Virus record (IMG/VR): IMGVR_UViG_3300046338_000047
Coordinates: 1-20,609 of that record
Length of the DNA: 20,609 bases
Origin: a virus
Reading direction: 5' to 3' (one strand)
Shown here one piece after another: positions 6,745 to 14,664 of this stretch; position 1 is the first letter of the stretch; every line of letters begins with the position of its first letter. The notes under the pieces are model-generated. The model saw nothing but the letters and a program-made list of their open reading frames with translations. It had not been told where the DNA came from and did no database searches. The translations under genes and the position numbers were made by a program.

Positions 6745-9294
6745 ATGAGAGACGATGCTTATGATGATAAAGATAAGATTTTCAAGCCTCAGCCAGGCCC
6801 ACAGACAGCCTTTATAGAAAGTAAAGCGGATATTGCCATTTATGGGGGCTCAGCAGGCTCGGGTAAGCTCTTGATTTTAAAGGAGAAAGTACAAACGCCC
6901 ACAGGAGAGGTTGAGATACAAGATGTAAAAGTAGGAGACAAGATCTTTAACCCTGACGGCAACACTCAAGACATTCTTCAAATACACCATCATAAAAATG
7001 TTAATATTTATAAAGTTTCATTTAATGATGGCACATTTGTAAAGGCTTGTGAAGATCATCTATGGAACACTTGGAAGGCAGGCATAAGAACCAACAAAGC
7101 CATAAAACTGATTAAAAGTGGAACCCCTGATCCAGTTTTTAGCCTCTACCCACTGTCAGCTGAGGTAATGCGCACTAAAGATATAAAAGACAACTGGTTG
7201 TCAAAAGGGATAAAACCTCTGATACCTTGCACAAAACCCCTAGACTACAAAATAAAGAGCAACCTACTAAAAATAGACCCTTACCTCCTTGGGATTCTTA
7301 TAGGGGACGGTTGCTTCTCTGATAAGAGTATGGTTAGGAGTAAAAGGATACGTATTTGTAAGCCAGACAAAGAAATCCTAGAATATCCCTCTAAAGTAGG
7401 GTTCTCGACTGAAATTATCCCACCCTCTGGGTCTAAATGCCCTTACGTAGAGTTTAAAAGGGATAAAAAAGACGCTGAACTAAGGGAGGATCTGGTTAAG
7501 TGCGGTTTGTTTGGGACTTATTCACACAGTAAGTTTATACCAGAAGAGTTTTTTACCCGCCCATTAAAAGACAGGTTATCACTGGTTCAAGGGATATTTG
7601 ACACAGACGGCACTTGTGCAGAAAAAGAATCCAACATAACATGGACTACTGTTTCTGAGAAACTGTCTGAAGGGGTTGTAAAATTAGTACAATCTTTAGG
7701 AGGGTGGGTCTCTGTATCTACAGAGGAAGCTGGGGTGAACCCTAACAGGAAACATAAAAGAGATTGCCAAAAACTTTATAAACATTATGTGAAACTCCCT
7801 GTAGAGTGCCCTCCTTTTAGGATGAAGAGAAAACTTTCCAAATACAGGAAACCTACTAGGAGGTTGTATAGAACGATAGTTTCTATCGAGTTTGATCACA
7901 TAGGAGAAGGGAAGTGCCTAACTGTATCTAACCCTAACGGACTTTTCATAACCACAAATTTTATAGTGACCCACAACTCTTTTGCAATTCTTTTGGAATC
8001 TTTGAGGAACATTAATATTCCTAATTTTTACACAATGATTTTGAGAAGAACTTCTAATGAGGTACTAGGCCCAGGATCTTTATGGGATGAATCTCACAAT
8101 ATTTACCCTCATTTTGAAGGGGAGTCTTTTGTTACTAGAAGAACTTGGAAGTTCCCTACTGGGGCTAAAACTCAGTTTGCTTTTATAGAATTAGAGAAGG
8201 ATTTGGAGAGGTTCAAAGGTACACAAGCCCCTCTAATCATGTTTGATGAGTTGACAACATTTTCAGAACGTATGTTTTTCTATATGTTATCAAGGAACAG
8301 GTCAACCACAGGTATCCCTGGCTACATTCGTGCTACTACTAACCCTGAAGAAGGTTGGGTAAGAAAACTCATAGCTTGGTGGTTAGATGACACAGGTTAC
8401 CCTATCCCTTATCGTTCTGGCGTTATCCGTTGGTTTGTAAGGATAGAAGGAGAGATGTTTTGGGCAGACAAGCCGGAGGAACTTATTGAGATGTTCCCTG
8501 GCCAACGAGTCCTACCTAAGTCTTTAACTTTCATCCCGGCTAAGTTGTCAGACAATAAAAAGATGATGGATAAAGACCCAGGGTATGAATCTTCACTGAT
8601 GGCCATGTCAAGGGTAGACCGTCTTAAATTGTTAGACGGCTGTTGGCTAGCACAAGCTACTTTCGGAAGCTATTTTGAGAGGTCTTGGTGTGACCTAGTA
8701 ATGATGCCAGATGAACCTGGCCGATGGGTAAGGTACTGGGATAGAGCTTCTTCTGAGCCGAGTGAAACATACCCAAACCCAGATTATACTGCTGGTGTTT
8801 TGATGGGTATAGGTAAACAAACAGGCTCATTCTACATAAAAGATGTGGTAAGGTTTAGGGCAAAACCAATGAAAGTCCATGCTGAAATCAGAAAAACAGC
8901 TGAAAAGGATAAAAAACTTTACGGCAATGTTCGTGTCGTAATAGAGAAAGATCCAGGACAAGCAGGGGCATCAGATGCTCACTACCTTGTCAACCACCTC
9001 AAAGGGTTTGAAGTCAGAGTAAGAAGTGCTACTAAAGATAAGCTTACACGGTTCCTGCCTTTCTCAGCAGCAGCAGAGAATGGCTTAATTAAGGTTTGCC
9101 GTGGGGAATGGAATGAAGCTTTCTTAGCTGAACTAGAAAGGTTTATAGGTGATGGCGTAGGAAAGGACGATCAAGTGGATGGAGCTAGTGGTGGTTTTAA
9201 TGAGCTACTAAGTAAAGCGTACTCAGCACCTAATCTCGTAATGCCAGACTTATCTTTCAAAGGACTAGGCATCTCATCTAATGTAAGGTTTTAA
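6745..9294 (+). CDS. terL: Terminase large subunit precursor containing an intein
   Basis: This is the ATP-driven motor and headful nuclease that packages phage DNA into proheads. The precursor is 849 residues; removing residues 42-411 (intein) leaves 479, a normal TerL length, and rejoins GGSAGSGK to SFAILL as a perfect Walker A loop. ATPase domain: Walker A at precursor 34-41 plus Ser412; Walker B LIMFDE with Asp501 and Glu502. C-terminal RNase H-like nuclease: Asp666 in RYWDRASSEP, Glu734/Asp736 in VVIEKDPG, and the Asp808-Asp809 pair in DDQVDG, matching the acidic metal-binding set of TerL nucleases. Because the insertion splits the P-loop between Lys41 and Ser412, the unspliced protein cannot be a working ATPase. 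It follows the small terminase by 3 bases and is followed by a terminator-like hairpin. Confidence 0.95.
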   Translation: MRDDAYDDKDKIFKPQPGPQTAFIESKADIAIYGGSAGSGKLLILKEKVQTPTGEVEIQDVKVGDKIFNPDGNTQDILQIHHHKNVNIYKVSFNDGTFVKACEDHLWNTWKAGIRTNKAIKLIKSGTPDPVFSLYPLSAEVMRTKDIKDNWLSKGIKPLIPCTKPLDYKIKSNLLKIDPYLLGILIGDGCFSDKSMVRSKRIRICKPDKEILEYPSKVGFSTEIIPPSGSKCPYVEFKRDKKDAELREDLVKCGLFGTYSHSKFIPEEFFTRPLKDRLSLVQGIFDTDGTCAEKESNITWTTVSEKLSEGVVKLVQSLGGWVSVSTEEAGVNPNRKHKRDCQKLYKHYVKLPVECPPFRMKRKLSKYRKPTRRLYRTIVSIEFDHIGEGKCLTVSNPNGLFITTNFIVTHNSFAILLESLRNINIPNFYTMILRRTSNEVLGPGSLWDESHNIYPHFEGESFVTRRTWKFPTGAKTQFAFIELEKDLERFKGTQAPLIMFDELTTFSERMFFYMLSRNRSTTGIPGYIRATTNPEEGWVRKLIAWWLDDTGYPIPYRSGVIRWFVRIEGEMFWADKPEELIEMFPGQRVLPKSLTFIPAKLSDNKKMMDKDPGYESSLMAMSRVDRLKLLDGCWLAQATFGSYFERSWCDLVMMPDEPGRWVRYWDRASSEPSETYPNPDYTAGVLMGIGKQTGSFYIKDVVRFRAKPMKVHAEIRKTAEKDKKLYGNVRVVIEKDPGQAGASDAHYLVNHLKGFEVRVRSATKDKLTRFLPFSAAAENGLIKVCRGEWNEAFLAELERFIGDGVGKDDQVDGASGGFNELLSKAYSAPNLVMPDLSFKGLGISSNVRF
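6868..7977 (+). mobile_element. Class 3-type intein with LAGLIDADG homing endonuclease inside terL
   Basis: This 370-residue in-frame insertion runs from Leu42 to Asn411 of the precursor; the next extein residue is Ser412. It has block A-like KVGDKIF, block B ending CEDHLW (His105, Trp107), two LAGLIDADG motifs (LLGILIGDG with Asp188; LVQGIFDTDG with Asp286/Asp288), block F GKCLTV (Cys391) and block G FIVTHN followed by Ser. Standard inteins begin with Cys, Ser or Ala; here the first residue is Leu. The Trp two residues after the block B His, Cys in block F and Thr just before His-Asn form the WCT signature of class 3 inteins, which splice through the block F Cys. Intein numbering: Leu1, Trp66, Cys350, Thr368, Asn370. 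The block B Thr usually three before His is Cys102. Both endonuclease motifs keep their acidic residues, so homing may be active. Confidence 0.9.
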
Positions 9295-9303
9295 ATTAAC
9301 AGT

Positions 9304-9354
9304 ACCTGCCAAGCCTATGCCTAGGTATGCTCAAACCGGCAGGTCATTTATTTT
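9304..9354 (+). terminator. Probable intrinsic terminator after terL
   Basis: ACCTGCC (9304-9310) pairs with GGCAGGT (9338-9344), and the 27-base interior can form a weaker inner stem (AGC/GCT, CCTA/TAGG). A T-rich tail, ATTTATTTT, follows. It lies in the 72-base gap between terL and the portal gene. The long loop makes it weaker than a textbook terminator, and it may only attenuate transcription. Confidence 0.5.
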
Positions 9355-9366
9355 GTAGGGTGAAAA

Positions 9367-10710
9367 ATGGATAAAAGTTTATATAAGCCCATAGGAGTTT
9401 CTGGCCTGCGCCACTCTGGTGGCATAATTCAGGAAGAGTTTCTACCTGAATTAAGGAACAGTGAAGCTCTTAAAGTTTTTAGACAAATGTCCACTAATGA
9501 TGCTACTGTCAGCTCAATGTTGTTTGCTATTAAAATGCTTATACGTGGAATAGAGTGGGATGTCACCCCTTTTTCAGACAAGCCTAGGCATATTAATCAA
9601 GCTGATGAATTGAGAACAATGCTAGATGATATGGATATAAGCTGGGCAGACACCCTCTCAGAGATTATGTCTTTTCTAGTTTACGGTTTCAGCATTCATG
9701 AGATAGTCCTCAAAAAGCGTCAAGGCCGTAAAAAAGGCTCTAAATATAATGACGGTCTTGTGGGCATTAAAAAACTTGCAATTAGAGGCCAAGAAACTAT
9801 CCAATATTGGAAGTTTGATGAGTATGGTGACCTTTTGTGGGTGGAGCAAGTAGACCCTAATACCGCTAAACGTAACATTTTAAGGCGAGATAAGTTTCTT
9901 CTTTTCAAAGCAGATTCCTATAAAGAAAACCCAGCTTCTACCTCTATTCTAAGGAATAGTTACAGAGCATGGAAACTTAAAACTAAAATAGAAGATTATG
10001 AAGCTGTAGGCATAAGTAGAGACTTAGCAGGAATGCCTGTTATATATGTTCCTGCTCAAATGCTAGGAGAAGATGCAACAGACGAAGAGAAAAGTGCAGT
10101 AGAATATTTCAAAAAGGTAATAACCTCTGTTCAAAACAACGAACAATCAGGTGTTATGATCCCTGCTCTCTATGACGAAAATGGTAACAAACTTTTTGAC
10201 TTCCAGCTAATGAGTTCAGGCGGGACAAGACAGTTCGATACTTCTGCAATTATCCAACGTTATAATACACAGATAGTGCAAACAGTACTGGCTGATTTTA
10301 TCATGCTTGGCCAAGGTTCACAAGGTTCTTATGCCCTTTCTAGTAATAAGACTAAGCTTTTTACAGTGGCCATCCAATCGTGGTTAAAATCTGTAGTCCA
10401 TGAATTAAACAACAACCTAGTTACTAAACTAGGTGAGTATAATGGTTGGAAGCAAGATGAGCTGCCAAGGATAACACACGGTGAACTTGAAAGCCAAGAT
10501 GTTAATGGTATCTCAACGTTCATATCCGACCTAGCTAAAGCTGGTGTTATCACATATGACGTTAAACTAGAGAACTACATGAGAAGTCTTGTAGATGGCC
10601 CACTTACCGATGGAAGTGGTAAACCCTTAGGGGCAGCTAATAAAGATAATAAAAATGTTACTACTACCCCAACTGCATCAGGCAAACCAACAGGAGAGGC
10701 GAAAACTTAA
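9367..10710 (+). CDS. Portal protein (DUF935/Mu gp29-like)
   Basis: The portal forms the dodecameric ring at one capsid vertex through which DNA is packaged and to which the connector and tail attach. At 447 residues it is within the usual range. Early regions such as STNDATVSSMLFAIKMLIRGIEWDVTP (about 46-72) and EIMSFLVYGFSIHEIVLKK resemble the wing and clip segments of Mu gp29-type portals, and RDKFLLFKADSYKENPASTSILRNS followed by an aromatic-rich helix is a familiar portal core region. The C-terminal 35 residues are low-complexity Asn/Thr/Gly. An AGGGTG site lies 5 bases before the ATG. The stop overlaps the next start (TAATG), so it is translationally coupled to the protease. The exact portal subfamily is inferred, not proven. 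Confidence 0.82.
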   Translation: MDKSLYKPIGVSGLRHSGGIIQEEFLPELRNSEALKVFRQMSTNDATVSSMLFAIKMLIRGIEWDVTPFSDKPRHINQADELRTMLDDMDISWADTLSEIMSFLVYGFSIHEIVLKKRQGRKKGSKYNDGLVGIKKLAIRGQETIQYWKFDEYGDLLWVEQVDPNTAKRNILRRDKFLLFKADSYKENPASTSILRNSYRAWKLKTKIEDYEAVGISRDLAGMPVIYVPAQMLGEDATDEEKSAVEYFKKVITSVQNNEQSGVMIPALYDENGNKLFDFQLMSSGGTRQFDTSAIIQRYNTQIVQTVLADFIMLGQGSQGSYALSSNKTKLFTVAIQSWLKSVVHELNNNLVTKLGEYNGWKQDELPRITHGELESQDVNGISTFISDLAKAGVITYDVKLENYMRSLVDGPLTDGSGKPLGAANKDNKNVTTTPTASGKPTGEAKT

Positions 10711-11147
10711 TGAGTTTTAAAGCAAAACTAAAAGCAATGTTTGAGTCTTTCTTAGACAAAGAGATTGTTGAAGATGATAGTAAGTTTATTAGTAAATCGA
10801 ACGATGAGCTTAGAGAAGTTACTGGCATTGTCCTCGTACCGGAAGAAGTTGATCTTCAAGGGGACATATACTCTGAGGAAGAAATACACAAAGCTATGAT
10901 TAGTTTCAACACTTTGTGTAACAGAACTAAGTTACAACACGCTGTAGGCTCCGAGTCCCAAGTAATAGAGAGTTGGCAAGCCAAGTCAGACGAGATCATA
11001 AACGGCAAGGTAGTTAAAAAAGGCAGCTGGCTTTTAACAATGAAGCTTCCCCTCACAGAGTGGGAAATGGTTAAGAACGGCATGTTTAGTGGGTTCTCAG
11101 TAGGTTGTAGGGCCAGACCAGAAAATTTAGGAGAACAGTATGACTGA
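10710..11147 (+). CDS. Prohead protease, XkdF-like, catalytic part
   Basis: Such proteases (S78-related XkdF family) cleave scaffold and capsid N-termini during head maturation. The visible pattern is TGIVLVPEEVDLQGDIYSEEEIHKAM (about 38-63), then a His in LQHAVGSES, then GSWLLTMKLPLTEWEMVKNGMFSGFSVG, with the candidate nucleophile Ser in GFSVG. These are the ordered landmarks of XkdF-like proteins. At 145 residues it stops soon after GFSVG, whereas relatives usually continue through an EISLVDKAAN-type segment; that segment is found at the start of the next ORF, so the protein appears split in two. It begins on the portal stop codon and overlaps the next gene by 8 bases. Confidence 0.75.
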   Translation: MSFKAKLKAMFESFLDKEIVEDDSKFISKSNDELREVTGIVLVPEEVDLQGDIYSEEEIHKAMISFNTLCNRTKLQHAVGSESQVIESWQAKSDEIINGKVVKKGSWLLTMKLPLTEWEMVKNGMFSGFSVGCRARPENLGEQYD

Positions 11148-12042
11148 CATAGCAAGACCAGAGCCAAGAAAGAGGCTTTTCGACTTCGACTTCTCTGAGG
11201 AAGGCGCAGAGATAAGCTTAGTAGACAAAGCTGCTAATGGGCATAAATTTCTTATGCTTAAAGCTGCCCCTGCTTCTGAAGAAGAAAAACCTGTTGAGGT
11301 TGTTGAAGAAAAAGATGCTGAAGAGGTAACTAAAAACCTAAGCACTTTAATGGGGATATTAGGACAACTCCTAGGAAACCCTGAACAGCAACAACAAGCC
11401 GCACCAGTTACTCAGCAGAACGGATTCGATGTTGAGTTAGGTAAGTTCTTGGCGTACTTGACTGATCAAGTCAGACAAAGTGCACCTGAATCACCATCCC
11501 CGCACCGTGTGAACGAAAGTACCCAATACAATCCAACACCAGCAACTATGTATTTAACAGAAAAAAGTGAGGAAAATGAAATGCCTTTAGAGGATGTCAT
11601 TAAGTCAGAAGAAGGTCAAAAGTTTATCAACGAATTAGTTGAGAAAGCTATTGATGGCGTGAAAAAGGAAAATGAGGATCTTAAAAAGTCTTTGAAGTTT
11701 TTCCAAGAAGAGCAAGAAGTACTACGTTCAAAGCAGTTTGTAGAAGTTGCTAAAAGCTTAGGTTCGCTTGGTTTCACAGAAGAGCATGGTAATTTGTTGA
11801 AAAGTATTTGTGACAAATCACCAGAAGAATATCAACAACTATCTGTAATTTTAGAAAAAGCTTCTAAGATCAGCAAAAGTGAAGATATGTTCCAAGAAGT
11901 AGGTACTGCCGCTGAAGGTGATTCTGATCAACTTATAGACGGTCTTCCTAAAAACATAGTCCTTATGGCTAACGAATTACAAAAAGCAGACAAATCTTTA
12001 ACACGTCCCCAAGCTGTTGCTAAGGCTTACAAATCTAGATAA
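11140..12042 (+). CDS. Protease C-terminal segment plus scaffold-like protein
   Basis: The first 45 residues contain EGAEISLVDKAANGHKFLMLK, the segment that normally follows the catalytic domain in XkdF-like proteases. The rest is acidic, Glu/Gln/Lys-rich and predicted helical or coiled coil (about 150-215, KKENEDLKKSLKFFQEEQEVLRSK), as expected of a capsid scaffold. This 300-residue product therefore probably serves as scaffold with a piece of the protease attached. Its own AGGAG lies 6 bases before the ATG at 11140, so it is translated independently rather than by frameshift: the frame is closed by a TAG at 11128-11130 upstream. The 8-base overlap with the protease also allows coupling. A second internal start is described separately. 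Confidence 0.7.
   Translation: MTDIARPEPRKRLFDFDFSEEGAEISLVDKAANGHKFLMLKAAPASEEEKPVEVVEEKDAEEVTKNLSTLMGILGQLLGNPEQQQQAAPVTQQNGFDVELGKFLAYLTDQVRQSAPESPSPHRVNESTQYNPTPATMYLTEKSEENEMPLEDVIKSEEGQKFINELVEKAIDGVKKENEDLKKSLKFFQEEQEVLRSKQFVEVAKSLGSLGFTEEHGNLLKSICDKSPEEYQQLSVILEKASKISKSEDMFQEVGTAAEGDSDQLIDGLPKNIVLMANELQKADKSLTRPQAVAKAYKSR
11581..12042 (+). CDS. Possible nested scaffold from an internal start
   Basis: Inside the preceding gene, in the same frame, ATG at 11581 (codon 148) is preceded by GAGG at 11569-11572 with 8 bases between, a good bacterial initiation site. The product would be the 153-residue helical, acidic C-terminal half, beginning MPLEDVIKSEEG. Nested in-frame scaffolds made from the 3' half of a protease gene are known, for example lambda Nu3 inside gene C. 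The region just before this start is low-complexity Pro/Ser/Gln/Thr, a plausible linker. This is inference from the start site and composition. Confidence 0.5.
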   Translation: MPLEDVIKSEEGQKFINELVEKAIDGVKKENEDLKKSLKFFQEEQEVLRSKQFVEVAKSLGSLGFTEEHGNLLKSICDKSPEEYQQLSVILEKASKISKSEDMFQEVGTAAEGDSDQLIDGLPKNIVLMANELQKADKSLTRPQAVAKAYKSR

Positions 12043-12055
12043 GAGGTATTTTTAC

Positions 12056-12469
12056 ATGTTTTCATACAAAGGCGAAGATGTTGGTGTTTTTGTTTCTAGC
12101 GCAAACTTAGACCCATTAAACGGCGGAACTAACCACCTATACAAAGCAGTTAAACTTAATGGCACGACTGGCAAAGTTGATGTTGTTTCTGCAATCGGTG
12201 ACGTAGTTTTCGGTGTTCTTCAAGGACAACCAAGAGCTGACCAAGCTGCATTAGTAAGGATTGAAGGCGTAAGCAAAATGATCGCTGGTGGAGTTATTGC
12301 ACTTAACTCACCTGTTTACTTAGCCGCTACGGGCAAATGCTTAGCTACGGCTGGCGCTGCTTCTGGTGCAAGATTTTTAGGCACGGCACTTTCTGCCGCA
12401 GCAGCTGATGGAGAGCATATTACTGTTCTTTTAGCTGACCAAAATACAACCACCCCTGTTAAAGCTTAA
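12056..12469 (+). CDS. Capsid decoration-like protein (DUF2190-like)
   Basis: This 137-residue protein is rich in Gly, Ala and Val, with short beta-strand repeats: YKAVKLNGTTGKVDVVSA, GVLQGQPRADQAALVRIEG, GGVIALNSPVYLAATGK and AAADGEHITVLL. This pattern is typical of DUF2190-type proteins found just before major capsid genes and thought to stabilise or decorate the head. The ATG at 12056 is preferred over the upstream TTG at 12017 because AGAGGT lies 8 bases before it and because the longer version would overlap the scaffold gene. It precedes the major capsid gene by 21 bases. The family assignment rests on pattern and position. Confidence 0.7.
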   Translation: MFSYKGEDVGVFVSSANLDPLNGGTNHLYKAVKLNGTTGKVDVVSAIGDVVFGVLQGQPRADQAALVRIEGVSKMIAGGVIALNSPVYLAATGKCLATAGAASGARFLGTALSAAAADGEHITVLLADQNTTTPVKA

Positions 12470-12490
12470 CAACTAATCTAGGAGATAACC

Positions 12491-13456
12491 ATGCCTAATC
12501 CAAATATGAATGCTGTACACATTGATGTACCACTAAGTAACATTGCTATTGCTTTTATGCAATCTAGCGAAGGTTTTATCGCTAACCAAGTATTCCCAGT
12601 AGTACAAGTAAGCAAGAAATCAGACAAGTTTTATAAATATAAAAGAGAAGATTGGAACAGAGTTGAGATGAAACCTCGCGCTCCTGGTTCTGAATCAGCT
12701 GGCGGAGAGTACAACTTAGATACCGACTACTTCGTTTGTGAAGAGTTCGGCCTACACAAAGACGTTAATGATGCTGAAGTTGAGAATGCTGATAGCTTAT
12801 TCAACTTGCAAGCAGAAGCTGCTGAATGGTTAGCTATGCAACAAATGCTTTTCACTGAGAAAAAATGGTTTGACACCTTTTTCAAAACTGGCGTATGGGG
12901 CGTTGACACAACCGGTACGGCTTCTTTAGGTGGCGTTCTATCTAGCCCTACTTCAACACCTATTAAAGGTTTGAAAGAGCTTATCCGTAACCAACAACAA
13001 ATTACCGCTGGCTACAAACCTAATACGCTAGTAATTGGCGCTAAAGTTTGGGATGCTCTTCAAAGTAATGATGACTTCTTGTCAAGAATCATTGGTGGTG
13101 CTACCATTTCTCAACCTGCTGAAGTTAGCAAACAGCTTTTAGCTAACATGCTAGGTATTGGTAAGATTTTGGTTTCTGAAGCCATCATCAACACGTCAGC
13201 ACAAGGTGCTGCTGAGTCTAACAGCTTTGTTGCTTCTGACTCTATGTTGTTATGTTATGCAGCTCCTAAAGCTGGTATCAAAAAGCCTACCGCTGGTTAT
13301 AGCTTTGCTTGGACTGGTATGGGTGGAGTTGAAGGCTCTGCTATCAAAAGATTCCGTATGGAGCATTTAGAATCAGAAAGAGTTGAAATTAATTCTTCTT
13401 TCGTTCAAAAAGTTATCGCTCCTGAAATGGGAACTTTTATCCGTCCTTTAGTATAA
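12491..13456 (+). CDS. Major capsid protein
   Basis: The main shell protein, 321 residues, presumably with the HK97 fold. Features seen: an N-terminal segment MNAVHIDVPLSNIAIAFMQSSEGFIANQVFPVVQVSKKSDKFY..., a familiar opening in this capsid group (A/N-vFP-v-V-kkSdkyykY); a central EAAEWLAMQQML helix that could be the long spine helix; and a C-terminal SFAWTGMGG...KRFRMEHLESERVEINSSFVQKVIAPEMG segment typical of the axial domain. A strong TAGGAGAT precedes the ATG. No long removable N-terminal delta domain is seen, so shell assembly presumably uses the separate scaffold. The gene is followed by a GC hairpin. Confidence 0.88.
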   Translation: MPNPNMNAVHIDVPLSNIAIAFMQSSEGFIANQVFPVVQVSKKSDKFYKYKREDWNRVEMKPRAPGSESAGGEYNLDTDYFVCEEFGLHKDVNDAEVENADSLFNLQAEAAEWLAMQQMLFTEKKWFDTFFKTGVWGVDTTGTASLGGVLSSPTSTPIKGLKELIRNQQQITAGYKPNTLVIGAKVWDALQSNDDFLSRIIGGATISQPAEVSKQLLANMLGIGKILVSEAIINTSAQGAAESNSFVASDSMLLCYAAPKAGIKKPTAGYSFAWTGMGGVEGSAIKRFRMEHLESERVEINSSFVQKVIAPEMGTFIRPLV

Positions 13457-13465
13457 TCTAAGTTT

Positions 13466-13481
13466 AGGGGCGAAAGCCCCT
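13466..13481 (+). terminator. GAAA-capped GC hairpin after the capsid gene
   Basis: AGGGGC pairs with GCCCCT around a GAAA tetraloop, 10 bases after the capsid stop. Only TTCCC follows, with no T-run. It is more likely an mRNA-stabilising or partial-termination hairpin that keeps capsid message high relative to downstream genes. Confidence 0.45.
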
Positions 13482-13498
13482 TCCCAGAGAGGTATTAA

Positions 13499-13792
13499 AT
13501 GGGATATTCAGTTACGCGACCATTGTTTTGGTTGCAAGATCACAATGAACACAAAAGAGGAGAGCCTGTTGGTAAACTAGCATTAATTGCTGTTGCCAGG
13601 GTAAAAATGCTTTGTGCTCAAGGTATTGTAGGAACAGAAGATGACCTAGTAGCTACAGCTTGTAAAGTTGAAGTTAAGGTTGTTGAAGTTGTAAAAGAGG
13701 AAGAAGTACTTGAAGAGGTTGTTGAGCCTGAAGAAGTATCTGCCCCTGTCTTAGAAGAAAAGAAAGATTACTCTAAAAAGAAAGGTAAATAA
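13499..13792 (+). CDS. Hypothetical head-region protein with acidic/basic tail
   Basis: Not recognised. The first 55 residues look folded (GYSVTRPLFWLQDHNEHKRGEPVGKLALIAVARVKMLCAQGIVG). The last 42 are low complexity, alternating Val, Glu and Lys and ending KKDYSKKKGK, probably disordered. GAGAGG lies 6 bases before the ATG. It sits between the major capsid gene and a connector gene, with a 2-base gap to the latter, so a minor head or head-tail junction role is likely from context alone. Confidence 0.65.
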   Translation: MGYSVTRPLFWLQDHNEHKRGEPVGKLALIAVARVKMLCAQGIVGTEDDLVATACKVEVKVVEVVKEEEVLEEVVEPEEVSAPVLEEKKDYSKKKGK

Positions 13793-13794
13793 AT

Positions 13795-14214
13795 ATGTCT
13801 TGGTCATATTCAGGTGACCCATCTACGTCTAACGTTGATGCGGTTAGGTTTCTGATTGGTGACACAGACATCGCCGATCCTATTATGAGTAATGAAGAAA
13901 TATCTTGGCTCCTTACCCAACACGGGACACCAGCTAAGGCTGCTTACCATGCTGCCCTATCAGCAGCTGGCAAGTATGCAAGAATGGTTAATCAGGAGGC
14001 AGGAAGAATAAAAGTCAAAGCTGAAAGTAAGTTTTTGCATTACAAAATGCTTGCTGTACAACTTAGGGACGATATGATCTCAGGGTTTAGTGTAAGAAAC
14101 CTTAAAATGTATGCTGGTGGCATCTCTGTCTCTGACATGCAATCTAAGAATGCTAATACTGACAAAGTTCAAAACCCGTTCTCAATAGGTCAAGATGACT
14201 ACTATGAAAATTGA
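13795..14214 (+). CDS. Head-tail connector/adaptor protein
   Basis: This 139-residue protein begins SWSYSGDPSTSNVDAVRFLIGDTD followed by NEEISWLL and AAYHAALSAAGKYARM, the usual opening of phage connector proteins of the HK97 gp6/SPP1 gp15 adaptor type: helical proteins that bind under the portal. AAAGG lies a few bases before the ATG. The 3' end overlaps the next ORF by 20 bases. The assignment comes from this N-terminal pattern and the position after the capsid gene. Confidence 0.7.
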   Translation: MSWSYSGDPSTSNVDAVRFLIGDTDIADPIMSNEEISWLLTQHGTPAKAAYHAALSAAGKYARMVNQEAGRIKVKAESKFLHYKMLAVQLRDDMISGFSVRNLKMYAGGISVSDMQSKNANTDKVQNPFSIGQDDYYEN

Positions 14215-14653
14215 AATGGTGGTTAACTCAAAGGCTTTAAAGGCAATAAAACGAGAGTTAGCTAAGAAAATCAAAGTAGGTTATCTGAAAGATGACGGTG
14301 AGCATGACATCCCTTCCCCTTTATTAGCTTCAATACTACACAATGGTAACGAAGAGGTATTAATACCTCCTAGGCCATTCTTCAGCAACTTTAAGAACAA
14401 CTATAAGATGCAAATCGAAAGTGGACTTAAGTTGATGGCAGTTAAGGCTTTACAAGGTGAAAGTGGCCATGCAGAAGCTGGGTATATCTTTAAAACCAAT
14501 CTTAGAAAGGCCATAGAGGATTATAAGTTTGGTGCAGGTATGATAAACAAAGATAACACCAAATCGACCATCAAACAGAAAGGGTTTAACAAAGCCCTTA
14601 CAGAAGAAGGTTTCTTAGTGGAAGGTGTCGATTTTGAAACAGTCAATAACTAA
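14195..14653 (+). CDS. HK97 gp10-like head-tail/tail completion protein
   Basis: A 152-residue protein with VGYLKDDGEHDIPSPLLASILHNG and IPPRPFFSNF (about 77-86); the Pro-x-Arg-Pro-Phe-Phe segment preceded by an N-terminal alpha/beta region is typical of gp10-like or virion morphogenesis proteins that complete the neck or tail. Two starts are possible: ATG 14195, overlapping the connector by 20 bases with AGGT 4 bases upstream, and ATG 14204, where the same AGGT would be 13 bases away. I keep the first. The family name is inferred from pattern and gene order. Confidence 0.65.
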   Translation: MTTMKIEMVVNSKALKAIKRELAKKIKVGYLKDDGEHDIPSPLLASILHNGNEEVLIPPRPFFSNFKNNYKMQIESGLKLMAVKALQGESGHAEAGYIFKTNLRKAIEDYKFGAGMINKDNTKSTIKQKGFNKALTEEGFLVEGVDFETVNN

Positions 14654-14664
14654 AGGTAACAGAA

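Noticed and set aside
11128-11150. Programmed frameshift joining the two protease ORFs
   Set aside because: No slippery site is present, the overlap is tiny, and the second ORF has a strong AGGAG and ATG.
12017-12469. Longer form of the decoration-like protein from TTG 12017
   Set aside because: ATG 12056 has AGAGGT at good spacing, and the extra 13 residues overlap the scaffold gene and do not fit the family.
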